Source: CAMXAS01 sp964442435
Lineage (GTDB): Bacteria > Bacteroidota > Bacteroidia > Bacteroidales > P3
DNA length: 64,000 bases
Direction: 5' to 3'
Assembly (NCBI GenBank): GCA_964442435.1
Contig: CAYTZG010000009.1
Location: 1 to 64,000 of the forward strand
The translations under genes were made by a program, and so were the position numbers. Positions 51,858 through 60,529 of this stretch are shown here, piece after piece. Under the pieces are notes generated by a model. It did no database searches. It had not been told where the DNA came from and was given only the letters and a program-made list of their open reading frames with translations. Within the stretch, counting starts at the first letter, position 1; each line of letters starts with the position of its first letter.

Positions 51858-52694
51858 ATGACAAACTATCTCAATTATGCGTCTGTAACCAAAAAAGTTA
51901 CTTTGGCGATTATAGGCGGCTTTCTGATGATTTTCCTGTTGTTGCACGCGGGCATCAACCTGTGCATGTTGCGCAACGACGGCGGCGAATGGTTCAGGGC
52001 CGCGGCCCATTTCATGGGCACGAACGTGATTATAAAGGTATTCGAATACATCCTGTTCGCGGCCTTTATCGTACACATCCTGTTGGCCATCGTGTTGCAG
52101 ATTCAGAACTGGCGCGCCCGCGGGCCGGTCGGCTACAAGGTGCCCAATAAATCGGCTACGCGCCCGGGTTCCAAGTTCATGATTTACACGGGTATTCTCG
52201 TGCTCATCTTCTTGGGCATCCACATGATGAACTTCTATTTCGTCAAGAAAGGCATCGTCGAAGGCCGTTACCTCGTCGAACTCAAAGACGTGGATAAGAT
52301 AGACCAGGCCGTTTTGGAACAGAACCAGATGCAAATCGTGGCCTTGTTCCAAGATACGGAAGCCAACCCGGCCAACGCCTACGGCATCAAGCCGGTGGCC
52401 GACAACCTGACCAAAGACCAGTTGGCCTTGTTCGGCGAAAACTTCACGGCCTACGAACCCGACTTCTACAATATGGCCATCGCGTTGTTCTCCAACACGG
52501 CCTATGCGCTGATTTACATCGTGCTCATCATCGCGCTGTGCATCCACCTGCGCCATGCGTTCGGCTCGGCCTTCCAGACGTTGGGTTGGAACCATCCCAA
52601 ATATACGCCGTTTATCGAGGGCTTCGGCTTGTTCTATGCCATTTTGATAGGCCTGATGTTCGGCATCATCCCGATATGGTTTCTCTTATTTTAA
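51858..52694 (+). CDS. sdhC: Succinate dehydrogenase/fumarate reductase cytochrome b subunit
   Basis: A 278-residue integral membrane subunit (b558 type) that anchors SdhAB and passes electrons between quinone and the iron-sulfur subunit. Five membrane helices are seen, at about residues 15-38, 60-85, 110-130, 200-225 and 250-275. Histidines are placed for haem binding in LLLHAGINLC, FIVHILLAI, GIHMMNFYF and IHLRHAFGS. The loop between helices three and four (about residues 135-195) seems long for the family. The start MTNYLNYAS directly follows the N run, so an upstream extension cannot be excluded. Confidence 0.92.
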   Translation: MTNYLNYASVTKKVTLAIIGGFLMIFLLLHAGINLCMLRNDGGEWFRAAAHFMGTNVIIKVFEYILFAAFIVHILLAIVLQIQNWRARGPVGYKVPNKSATRPGSKFMIYTGILVLIFLGIHMMNFYFVKKGIVEGRYLVELKDVDKIDQAVLEQNQMQIVALFQDTEANPANAYGIKPVADNLTKDQLALFGENFTAYEPDFYNMAIALFSNTAYALIYIVLIIALCIHLRHAFGSAFQTLGWNHPKYTPFIEGFGLFYAILIGLMFGIIPIWFLLF

Positions 52695-52719
52695 TTGTTA
52701 ACGCGTAAAAAGAAAAGAT

Positions 52720-54657
52720 ATGGATACGCTTAATTCAAAAGTGCCGGCCGGTCCTATTGCGGAGAAATGGACGCGGTACAAATCGGAACAGCATTTGGTG
52801 AATCCGGCCAACAAACGCAAGCTGGACGTCATCGTCGTGGGCACCGGTCTGGCCGGGGCTTCGGCGGCGGCCAGTTTGGGCGCCTTGGGATTCAATGTCA
52901 AGATATTCTGCATCTCTGATTCGCCGCGCCGCGCGCACTCCATCGCGGCTCAGGGCGGTATCAATGCGGCCAAGAATTACCAAAACGACGGCGACAGCGT
53001 TTACCGTCTGTTTTACGATACGGTCAAGGGCGGCGACTACCGCGCCCGCGAGGCCAACGTTTACCGTTTGGCTGAGGTCAGCAACGCGATTATCGACCAG
53101 TGCGTGGCGCAGGGCGTGCCTTTCGCGCGCGACTACGCCGGCTACCTTGACAACCGTTCGTTCGGCGGCGCGCAGGTATCGCGTACGTTCTATGCCCGCG
53201 GCCAGACCGGCCAGCAGTTGCTGATCGGGGCCTACGGCGCGTTGAGCAACGAAATCCACAAGGGCAGCGTAAAACTCTACGCCCGTCGTGAAATGATGGA
53301 CATCGTGGTTAAGGACGGTCACGCCTGCGGTATCGTTTGCCGCAACCTGACCGATGGCTCCATAGAACGGTATTCGGCCCACGCCGTATTGCTCTGTACG
53401 GGCGGCTACGGCAACGTTTACTTCCTGTCCACCAACGCCATGAACTCCAACGGCAGCGCGGCTTGGAAAGCCTATAAAAAAGGCGCCTGTTTCGCCAATC
53501 CGTGCTTCACGCAGATTCACCCGACCTGTATTCCGGTACACGGCGACTACCAGTCCAAGCTGACGTTGATGAGCGAGAGTCTGCGTAACGACGGCCGTAT
53601 TTGGGTACCCAAGAAAATCGAAGACGCGGAAGCGATTCGCGCGGGTCGTCTCAAACCGACCGACATCGCCGAGGAAGACCGCGACTACTATCTCGAACGC
53701 CGCTACCCGGCCTTCGGTAACTTGGTACCGCGCGACGTGGCTTCGCGTGCCGCCAAGGAACGTTGCGACGCGGGTTATGGCGTAGGTACGGGCAAGGCCG
53801 TTTACCTCGACTTCGCGGAGGCCATCCAGCGTTTGGGCCGTCAGCGCATTGAGGAACGTTACGGCAACCTGTTCCAGATGTATCAGAAAATCACCGACGA
53901 CAATCCTTACGAAACGCCGATGATGATTTACCCGGCCGTTCACTACACGATGGGCGGTCTGTGGGTGGACTACGAATTGCAGACCACCTTGCCGGGCTTG
54001 TTCGCGTTGGGCGAAGCCAACTTCTCCGACCACGGCGCCAACCGTTTGGGCGCGTCGGCGCTGATGCAGGGTCTGTCCGACGGTTACTTCGTCATTCCCT
54101 ACACGTTGCAGAACTTCCTGTCCGACCATATCCACGACGGCCATATCCCGACCGACTTGCCGGAGTTCGAACAGACCGAAAACGCGGTCAAGGAACGCAT
54201 CAACAAGTTGTTCTCGATTAAGGGCAACACGTCGCCCGACAGCTTCCACAAGCAGTTGGGTCATATCATGTGGGAATACGTCGGCATGGGCCGTACCAAG
54301 GAAGGCCTGACCACGGCCATCGAAGAAATCCGCAAGTTGCGTGAACGCTTCTGGCAGGATGTCAAGGTAACGGGCAAGGCCGACGAGATGAACCCCGAAC
54401 TGGAAAAGGCCCTGCGTTTGGCCGACTTCCTCGAAATGGGCGAACTCATGGCCGAGGATGCGTTGGAACGCGAGGAATCCTGCGGCGGTCACTTCCGCGA
54501 GGAACATCAGACGCCGGAGGGCGAAGCCAAGCGCGACGACGACCGTTTCATGCACGTGGCCGTTTGGGAATACAAGGGCGAGGGCGAACGTCCGGTTCGT
54601 CATCAGGAAGCCTTGGCGTTCGAAGCCATCAAAGTGGCGGTTCGTAATTATAAATAG
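52720..54657 (+). CDS. sdhA: Succinate dehydrogenase/fumarate reductase flavoprotein subunit
   Basis: A 645-residue flavoprotein that oxidises succinate or reduces fumarate. The FAD-binding motif is VVGTGLAGASAAASLG (about residues 30-45). Covalent FAD attachment is expected at the His in RAHSIAAQGGIN (about 65-76). Catalytic residues lie in the THxIP-equivalent region and in NRLGASALMQGLSDGYF. Length matches the Bacteroidota form. In Bacteroidales the complex mostly works as fumarate reductase in anaerobic energy metabolism; direction cannot be told from sequence. It sits between sdhC and sdhB in one operon. Confidence 0.96.
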   Translation: MDTLNSKVPAGPIAEKWTRYKSEQHLVNPANKRKLDVIVVGTGLAGASAAASLGALGFNVKIFCISDSPRRAHSIAAQGGINAAKNYQNDGDSVYRLFYDTVKGGDYRAREANVYRLAEVSNAIIDQCVAQGVPFARDYAGYLDNRSFGGAQVSRTFYARGQTGQQLLIGAYGALSNEIHKGSVKLYARREMMDIVVKDGHACGIVCRNLTDGSIERYSAHAVLLCTGGYGNVYFLSTNAMNSNGSAAWKAYKKGACFANPCFTQIHPTCIPVHGDYQSKLTLMSESLRNDGRIWVPKKIEDAEAIRAGRLKPTDIAEEDRDYYLERRYPAFGNLVPRDVASRAAKERCDAGYGVGTGKAVYLDFAEAIQRLGRQRIEERYGNLFQMYQKITDDNPYETPMMIYPAVHYTMGGLWVDYELQTTLPGLFALGEANFSDHGANRLGASALMQGLSDGYFVIPYTLQNFLSDHIHDGHIPTDLPEFEQTENAVKERINKLFSIKGNTSPDSFHKQLGHIMWEYVGMGRTKEGLTTAIEEIRKLRERFWQDVKVTGKADEMNPELEKALRLADFLEMGELMAEDALEREESCGGHFREEHQTPEGEAKRDDDRFMHVAVWEYKGEGERPVRHQEALAFEAIKVAVRNYK

Positions 54658-54675
54658 TAGAAAGGAGAAGCGACT

Positions 54676-55416
54676 ATGGATTTTACACTGAAAATATGGC
54701 GGCAAGCGGGCCCCAAAGTAAAAGGAAAATTTGAAACCTACCCGATTAAGGGCATTTCTCCCGACTGCTCTTTTTTGGAAATGATTGACATCCTCAACGA
54801 ATCGTTGGTGGCCAAAGGCGTGGAGCCGGTTTGTTTCGACCACGACTGCCGCGAGGGCATCTGCGGGATGTGTAGCCTGTATATCAACGGCCATCCGCAT
54901 GGCCCCGACAGTCAGATTACGACCTGCCAGTTGCATATGCGCAAGTTCCAGGACGGCGATACGATTTGGATTGAACCGTGGCGTAGTGCGGCCTTCCCGG
55001 TCATCAAAGACTTGGTGGTTGACCGTCAGGCCTTCGACAAAATCGTACAGGCCGGCGGCTATATCTCGGCCACGACCGGTGGGGTGCCCGACGCCAACGC
55101 GATTCCCATCAGCAAGAAGAACGCCGATACGGCGATGGACGCGGCGGCCTGCATCGGCTGCGGCGCGTGCGTGGCGGCTTGCAAGAACGCTTCGGCCATG
55201 CTGTTCGTTTCGGCCAAGGTGTCGCACTTCGCGCATCTGCCGCAAGGTAAGATAGAGGCGGCCAAGCGTGTGCAGGCCATGGTTAAGAAGATGGACGAAC
55301 TCGGATTCGGCAACTGTACGAATACGGGGGCTTGCGAGGCGGAATGCCCGAAAGGCATCAAGATTAGCCATATCGCCAAACTGAACCGCGAATTTATCTG
55401 CGCCAAGTTGGGCTAA
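54676..55416 (+). CDS. sdhB: Succinate dehydrogenase/fumarate reductase iron-sulfur subunit
   Basis: A 246-residue subunit carrying the electron-transfer clusters. The N-terminal ferredoxin-like [2Fe-2S] site has CREGICGMC and a later TTCQLHM (about residues 57-95). The C-terminal ferredoxin domain has CIGCGACVAACKNA (about 158-171) and GACEAECPKGI (about 218-228) for the [4Fe-4S] and third clusters. It starts 18 bases after sdhA, with GAAAGGAG as a strong ribosome-binding site. A terminator follows. Confidence 0.96.
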   Translation: MDFTLKIWRQAGPKVKGKFETYPIKGISPDCSFLEMIDILNESLVAKGVEPVCFDHDCREGICGMCSLYINGHPHGPDSQITTCQLHMRKFQDGDTIWIEPWRSAAFPVIKDLVVDRQAFDKIVQAGGYISATTGGVPDANAIPISKKNADTAMDAAACIGCGACVAACKNASAMLFVSAKVSHFAHLPQGKIEAAKRVQAMVKKMDELGFGNCTNTGACEAECPKGIKISHIAKLNREFICAKLG

Positions 55417-55455
55417 GCGATAAAAGCGGACGCGGCTTGTGGCTGCGTCTTACGG

Positions 55456-55490
55456 AAAGGGGACGTCGTGGAAACGGCGCCCCCTTTTTT
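55456..55490 (+). terminator. Intrinsic terminator after sdhB
   Basis: AAAGGGG pairs with CCCCTTT across an internal GACG/CGGC region, followed by TTTTTT. It also faces the convergent feoB end. Confidence 0.75.
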
Positions 55491-55494
55491 CATA

Positions 55495-57852
55495 TTAAAC
55501 GAACCATTGGCCGATGTTATAGACGAGCAGGGCCACGAGATAGGCCGTCGCCGTGGTGTAGAACGCCATGAACAGCGGCCATTTCCAGCTGCCGCTCTCC
55601 TTGCGCACGGCCGAGAAGACCGCGATGCAGGGCAGGTACAGCAGCACGAACGCGAGGAAAGAGGCGGCGGTCAGCGGCGTAAAGGCCTGTGCCGGCTCCA
55701 CCAGAACGGAGAGCGTGCTCACGACCACCTCTTTGGCCGAGATGCCCGCCAAAAGACTGATGCCCATCTTCCAGTCAAAGCCCAAGGGTTGCAGGGCCGG
55801 CGCGATGAACCGCCCGATGGCGCCGAGGTAAGAGTCCGTGATGTCGGCGGGGCGGCCGTCGGCCGAGAGCGGGAAGTAGCCTAAGGCCCATATGATGAGC
55901 GAGGCCACGAGGATAACGCCCCCCATCTTCTTGAGATAGGCTTTGGTCTTCATCCACAGGCCGTACAACAGCGATTTGAGGTTGGGCCAACGGTAAGGCG
56001 GAATCTCCATCACAAACGGGCTCTCGGCCGACGGCAACAGCGTCTTGCGGAACAACAGGGCCGAGAGAATCGACACGGCGATGCCGGCCAGGTAAATCAG
56101 GAAAATCACGCTGCCCGCATGAGCGGGGAAGAACGCGCCCACCAGCAGGATATATATTGGCAGCCGCGCGCTGCACGACATGAACGGCACAATCAGCATC
56201 GTAATCAGGCGGTCTTTGCGGTTCTCTATCGTGCGGGTGGCCATCACGGCCGGCACGTTGCAGCCGAAGCCGATGATGAGCGGGATGAACGACTTGCCGT
56301 GCAGGCCGATGGTGTGCATGAGCCGGTCCATGATAAACGCCACGCGCGCCATATAGCCCGTTGTCTCCATAAAGGAGATGAACGTAAAAAGTATCAGGAT
56401 ATTGGGCAGGAACACGATAACGCCGCCTATGCCGCGCAGTATGCCGTCCAGCAGCATGGCTTTGAGCAGGCCGTCGGGCAGCAGCCGTTCCAAACCGTGG
56501 CAGAGCGCGTCCACGCCGTTGTCAATCCAATCCATCGGATACTGGCCCAGCGCGAACGTCGTCTGAAACATAACCCACAGGAAAAAGAGGAAAATCGGGA
56601 AGCCCCAGATGCGGTGCGTCAGGATGGAGTCCAGCCGGTCGGTCATCGTCTTCTGCCGCGAGGGCGTGGCGGCCGGCGTGTAGGCCTCTTTCAGCGCCCC
56701 CCTGACGAACGCATAGCGCGCGTCCGACAGCAGGTGAGCCGGGTCGTCGTCGAAGATGGCCTTGATATGCTTGATTTCGGCCTGCGCCATGGCCTCGATG
56801 GCCTTGAAGTCCTGCAAGTCGTGCAGCGGCTGCATGGCGTCGGTGTCTTCCTCCAACAGTTTGATGGCCAAGAAGCGCGACGAGTACATATCCAAAAAGC
56901 CCGGGTCTTTCCGAATGGCCTCCTGCAGGCGGTGGATGGCCGCCTCTATCTCTTCGGGGTAGGGAATATGCGTGTGCCGCAGGTGCGGTTCGGCATCGTT
57001 ATAGACGGCCGCGATTTTCTCCACCAAGGGCGCCAGCCCCTCGTGGCGCGAAGCCACGGTCGGCACCACCGGCATCCCCAACAGCTGCCCCAGCAGTTCC
57101 GCGTCCAAACGCGCCCCCGTCTTTTTCAGCTCGTCAAACATATTCATCGCCAGCACCACCTTGCAGTCCATGTCGATGAGCTGGGTGGTGAGGTAGAGGT
57201 TGCGTTCTATGTTGGAGGCGTCTATAACGTTGAGCACGATGTCGGGCTTGTGAAACAGCAGGTGTTCGCGCACGAAGCGTTCTTCGGGCGAGTAGGGCGA
57301 AAACGAATACGTGCCCGGCAGGTCGGTCAGTTCGATGCGGTAGTCGCGGTAGTCAAACGCGTTGCGCTTGGCGTCCACGGTCACGCCGCTGTAGTTGGCC
57401 ACGTGCTCGAACGCGCCCGACAGCGCGTTGTACAGCGATGTCTTGCCCGCGTTGGGGTTGCCCACCATGCAGACCTCTATGGTCTCCTTGTGGCTGATCG
57501 GAAAGGCCGTCGTGTTGGCGGCCGTGGCGGAGGGCGTGGTGGCGGCCGTCGTCGATGCGGGCGTGTCGGGCGAGGCGGTTTGCCCGCCCTCCGTGGCCGT
57601 TGCCGCCAAGTCGGTTTGGCCTTCCGGCCTTATGAGTTCTATCTCAATCAAAGCCGCCTCTTCCCGCCGCAGCGACACCTCGCTGTGCAGAATGCGGAAT
57701 TCCACCGGGTCTTTCATCGGGGCAAACCGCAGCGTCTCCACGGTTTGGCCCTTCACGAAGCCCATCTCCACTAGTCTTTGTCTGAAAGCGCCCCGCCCCT
57801 TCACCTTGAAGATGCGGGCCCGCTGTCCTTCTTTAAGTTCGTCTAACGTCAT
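55495..57852 (-). CDS. feoB: Fused FeoA-FeoB ferrous iron transporter
   Basis: A 785-residue inner-membrane Fe(II) transporter. Residues about 1-75 are a FeoA SH3-like domain (LKEGQRARIF, VEMGFVKGQTVE). A Pro/Thr/Ala-rich linker (about 75-115) follows. Next is the G domain with GNPNAGKTSLYNALSG (G1), DLPGTYSFSPYS (G3) and LAMNMFDEL (G4). The C-terminal half has about eight to ten membrane helices with two Gate domains (FGCNVPAVMATRTIENR, AGISAKEVVVSTL). The start MTLDELKEG was chosen to match FeoA; the ATG three codons earlier is possible. The longer frame overruns the promoter at 57935. Confidence 0.95.
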   Translation of the reverse strand: MTLDELKEGQRARIFKVKGRGAFRQRLVEMGFVKGQTVETLRFAPMKDPVEFRILHSEVSLRREEAALIEIELIRPEGQTDLAATATEGGQTASPDTPASTTAATTPSATAANTTAFPISHKETIEVCMVGNPNAGKTSLYNALSGAFEHVANYSGVTVDAKRNAFDYRDYRIELTDLPGTYSFSPYSPEERFVREHLLFHKPDIVLNVIDASNIERNLYLTTQLIDMDCKVVLAMNMFDELKKTGARLDAELLGQLLGMPVVPTVASRHEGLAPLVEKIAAVYNDAEPHLRHTHIPYPEEIEAAIHRLQEAIRKDPGFLDMYSSRFLAIKLLEEDTDAMQPLHDLQDFKAIEAMAQAEIKHIKAIFDDDPAHLLSDARYAFVRGALKEAYTPAATPSRQKTMTDRLDSILTHRIWGFPIFLFFLWVMFQTTFALGQYPMDWIDNGVDALCHGLERLLPDGLLKAMLLDGILRGIGGVIVFLPNILILFTFISFMETTGYMARVAFIMDRLMHTIGLHGKSFIPLIIGFGCNVPAVMATRTIENRKDRLITMLIVPFMSCSARLPIYILLVGAFFPAHAGSVIFLIYLAGIAVSILSALLFRKTLLPSAESPFVMEIPPYRWPNLKSLLYGLWMKTKAYLKKMGGVILVASLIIWALGYFPLSADGRPADITDSYLGAIGRFIAPALQPLGFDWKMGISLLAGISAKEVVVSTLSVLVEPAQAFTPLTAASFLAFVLLYLPCIAVFSAVRKESGSWKWPLFMAFYTTATAYLVALLVYNIGQWFV

Positions 57853-57934
57853 AACAATCATGCCGTTGTTTGCTTCCACACCCTCTCCGTATCCGTCTCG
57901 CCCGTCCGTTTCGGGGCAAACCCCGGCAAGCAAA

Positions 57935-57979
57935 CAAAGATACCTACGCGCGAGCGCCCGCGCAATCCCCACAGTGGGG
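57935..57979 (-). promoter_or_regulatory. feoB promoter with adjoining palindrome
   Basis: On the minus strand TATCTTTG (57935-57942) lies 20 bases after ATTG (57963-57966). Immediately upstream is the perfect palindrome CCCCAC-T-GTGGGG (57967-57979). It is not AT-rich like a Fur box. It may be a regulator site or a structural element like those at other promoters here. Confidence 0.55.
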
Positions 57980-58029
57980 TATAATGCCCCCTCGGAATAC
58001 CCAAAAGGTAGCAGTTTTCGGAAAAAACT

Positions 58030-58037
58030 TATCTTTG
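58030..58037 (+). promoter_or_regulatory. -7 box for the GT39 gene
   Basis: TATCTTTG, 20 bases before the ATG at 58057; no clear -33. Confidence 0.5.
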
Positions 58038-58056
58038 TAGAAACCATATCCTGCGT

Positions 58057-59556
58057 ATGCTGCCGTCAAAGTGCCGTTCTTTTTTCCATTCCGCCGAATG
58101 GGTGCTCATCCTGATAGGGTTGGCGGTGGGCGTGCCGTTGATATTCTTCCACCTCGGCCATCTGCCGCTCAGGGTGTGGGATGAGGCGCGTTTGGCCATC
58201 AACGGTTACGAAATGTTGCAGAACCACCGCTTTTTCGTCACCACATACGAGGGCGCGCCCGACTTGTGGAACACGAAACCGCCGCTCTTGATATGGTTGC
58301 AAGTCCTTTCGATGAGGTGCTTTGGCATCAACGAAGTTGCGTTCCGTTTGCCTTCCGCGCTTGCCGTGCTTCTGACGTGCATCCTTTTTTACGGGTTTAT
58401 GCGCACGTATCTCAAGCGTTTCCAAGTCGGTTTCATCCACAGCATGGTGTTGCTGACGGCCACGGGGCTTTTTACCTGGCATGCCGGCAAGAACGGTGAC
58501 TACGACGCCTTGCTCATGCTGTTGTGCAGTATCTATTGCCTAACGTTTTTCCTGTTTCTGGAAAAAAGCCGAATGACGGCCAAGCGGGGCGTCGGATATT
58601 CCTCTTGGATAATATATACATTTTATATATTCCTTTCGTTGGCCATCCTGACCAAAAGTTCCGCCGCTTTGTTTTTCTTGCCGGGGCTGTTCCTCTATGC
58701 GTTGCTGACAGGGCGTTTGCGGCCGCTCTTGACGAACCGGCACGTTTATATCGGTTTGGCGATTCCCCTCGTTTTGGTCGGTGGGTTTTATCTCGGGCGC
58801 GAATGCTTGGAGCCGGGCTATTGTCGCGCCGTTTGGGAAAATGAATTCGGCGGCCGTTTGCTGACGGTTATCGAAGAACATCAGGCGCCGGCATGGTTTT
58901 ATATCCACAATCTTTATGATACCCGTTTTGGTTATTGGTTCTTTATGGCATTGGGTGGCGCGGTATTCGGTTTGTTCGGTTCGGACAAACGTATATACAA
59001 GCTGACGTTGTTTTCCGTCGTCTTGTCCGGCAGTTATCTGCTGTTGATTTCGTTGGCGCGAACCAAATGTTTTTGGTACGATATTCCGCTTTATCCGTTT
59101 TTGAGCGTGTTGGCCGCCGTTTTCATCTTCAAGCTGTTCGAGGCGATGGGAAAGACGGTCGGCACTTGGGCGGCCTATGTGTTTTTGATATGTCTGCTGA
59201 CCCCGGCCGTGATACGGATATATCAAACGGGTTATGTGCCGCGTGAGACGTCCGATTGGGAGGTGGACACGCATATCAAGACACGGTATCTGCGGGAAAT
59301 GTACCGGCATCCCGAGAACCTGTCGCCCGGTCGGCGTTATGTGGTGGTGGATGACGGTTACCATGCGCATCATCTGTTTTATATTTATCTGTTGCGTGAC
59401 CAAGGTTATCCGGTGGTCTTGGAACGGCTTGAAGGTCTGCTTCCCGGCGACATCGTGCTTTGCGATAAGGCCGAAACCGCCGGCTTTCTGCAACAGGCAT
59501 TTGAAACGGACTTGTTGTTGAAAGACCGGGTATTGGAGATATATGATTTAAAATAG
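58057..59556 (+). CDS. Glycosyltransferase family 39 (ArnT/PMT-like)
   Basis: A 499-residue polytopic membrane protein of the GT-C class. The first periplasmic loop carries VWDEARLAINGYEML (catalytic Asp-Glu, about residues 36-50) and WNTKPPLLIWLQVL (about 71-84), the classic ArnT/PMT motifs. About ten to twelve helices follow, with a soluble C-terminal domain from about residue 385. Such enzymes transfer a sugar from a lipid phosphate carrier to lipid A, protein or another glycan. The next gene, 3 bases on, encodes a polyprenyl-phosphate GT2, which would supply the donor. Confidence 0.9.
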   Translation: MLPSKCRSFFHSAEWVLILIGLAVGVPLIFFHLGHLPLRVWDEARLAINGYEMLQNHRFFVTTYEGAPDLWNTKPPLLIWLQVLSMRCFGINEVAFRLPSALAVLLTCILFYGFMRTYLKRFQVGFIHSMVLLTATGLFTWHAGKNGDYDALLMLLCSIYCLTFFLFLEKSRMTAKRGVGYSSWIIYTFYIFLSLAILTKSSAALFFLPGLFLYALLTGRLRPLLTNRHVYIGLAIPLVLVGGFYLGRECLEPGYCRAVWENEFGGRLLTVIEEHQAPAWFYIHNLYDTRFGYWFFMALGGAVFGLFGSDKRIYKLTLFSVVLSGSYLLLISLARTKCFWYDIPLYPFLSVLAAVFIFKLFEAMGKTVGTWAAYVFLICLLTPAVIRIYQTGYVPRETSDWEVDTHIKTRYLREMYRHPENLSPGRRYVVVDDGYHAHHLFYIYLLRDQGYPVVLERLEGLLPGDIVLCDKAETAGFLQQAFETDLLLKDRVLEIYDLK

Positions 59557-59559
59557 AAA

Positions 59560-60495
59560 ATGGATAAAAACGCTATGGATATTTCCGTTATCATCCCGAT
59601 TTATAACGAGGCCGAGAATATAGAAACCTTGCATCGGCGTTTGACCGAAAGCGTTTCCGCGTTGACGGCCGACTATGAACTGATTTTCGTCAACGACGGT
59701 AGCCGTGATGCTTCGTTGCCGCGGTTGCAAATGTTGGTGGCGGCCGACCCGCACGTGTTCTATGTCAATTTCAGCCGGAATTTCGGCCATCAGATCGCCG
59801 TGACGGCCGGGCTGGATTATGCCCGCGGACAGGCCGTCGTCATCATCGACGGCGATTTGCAGGACCCGCCGGAGTTGATACCGGAATTGTACCGCAAATA
59901 CCAGGAGGGTTACGAGGTGGTTTATGCGCAACGGGAGAAGCGGAAAGGCGAGAGCTGGTTCAAAAAGGCGACGGCCAAATGGTTCTATCGTATCTTGCGG
60001 CAGATTACAAACATTCAAATTCCGGTCGATACGGGCGATTTCAGATTGATAGACCGCAAGGTGGTGGATTGCCTTAAGCGGATGCCTGAAAAAAACAAGT
60101 TCCTGCGCGGGCAAATCGCTTGGATAGGATTCCGTCAGGCGGCGGTGCTGTTTGAACGGCAGGAGCGCTTGCACGGCAAGACAGGCTATCCGTTTTCCAA
60201 GATGCTGAAATTCGCGTTGGACGGCATTACGGGCTTTTCCGACAAGCCTTTGGCTTGGGTCACGAAAGCCGGCTTCTGTATTTCGGCCCTGTCGTTCGTC
60301 ATCATCGTCTATGCGCTTTGTTCGCATTTCATTTTCAAACAGACCGTTTCGGGTTGGACGTCCATCATCGTGAGCAGTATGTTCCTCGGCGGCATCCAAT
60401 TGTTCTCGCTCGGCATCATAGGCGAGTACGTGAACCGTATTAACAAGAATGTGCTGAACCGACCGCTTTACATTGTGGAAAGTACGAATTTTTGA
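59560..60495 (+). CDS. Polyprenyl-phosphate glycosyltransferase (GT2, GtrB/ArnC-like)
   Basis: A 311-residue membrane enzyme. The GT-A domain begins ISVIIPIYNEAENIETL and has VNDGSRDAS, IIDGDLQDPPELI (the metal-binding DGDLQDPP motif, about residues 94-106) and VDTGDFRLIDR. Two transmembrane helices lie at the C-terminus (about residues 232-256 and 266-290). This is the plan of enzymes that load a sugar on undecaprenyl phosphate. It forms a two-gene operon with the GT39 enzyme, which probably uses its product. MDISVI, five codons in, is an alternative start. Confidence 0.92.
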   Translation: MDKNAMDISVIIPIYNEAENIETLHRRLTESVSALTADYELIFVNDGSRDASLPRLQMLVAADPHVFYVNFSRNFGHQIAVTAGLDYARGQAVVIIDGDLQDPPELIPELYRKYQEGYEVVYAQREKRKGESWFKKATAKWFYRILRQITNIQIPVDTGDFRLIDRKVVDCLKRMPEKNKFLRGQIAWIGFRQAAVLFERQERLHGKTGYPFSKMLKFALDGITGFSDKPLAWVTKAGFCISALSFVIIVYALCSHFIFKQTVSGWTSIIVSSMFLGGIQLFSLGIIGEYVNRINKNVLNRPLYIVESTNF

Positions 60496-60496
60496 T

Positions 60497-60504
60497 TATC
60501 TTCG
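60497..60504 (+). promoter_or_regulatory. Weak -7 box for DUF5606
   Basis: TATCTTCG, one base off TAnnTTTG, 25 bases before the ATG at 60530. Confidence 0.3.
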
Positions 60505-60529
60505 CGACACAAAGGAAAAATACAGCAAC

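Noticed and set aside
52735..55371. 878-codon minus-strand frame opposite sdhA and sdhB
   Set aside because: Antisense shadow of highly biased genes; no promoter or recognisable domain.
57967..57979. Fur box at feoB
   Set aside because: Fur sites are AT-rich 19-mers; this palindrome is C/G-rich and unlike them.
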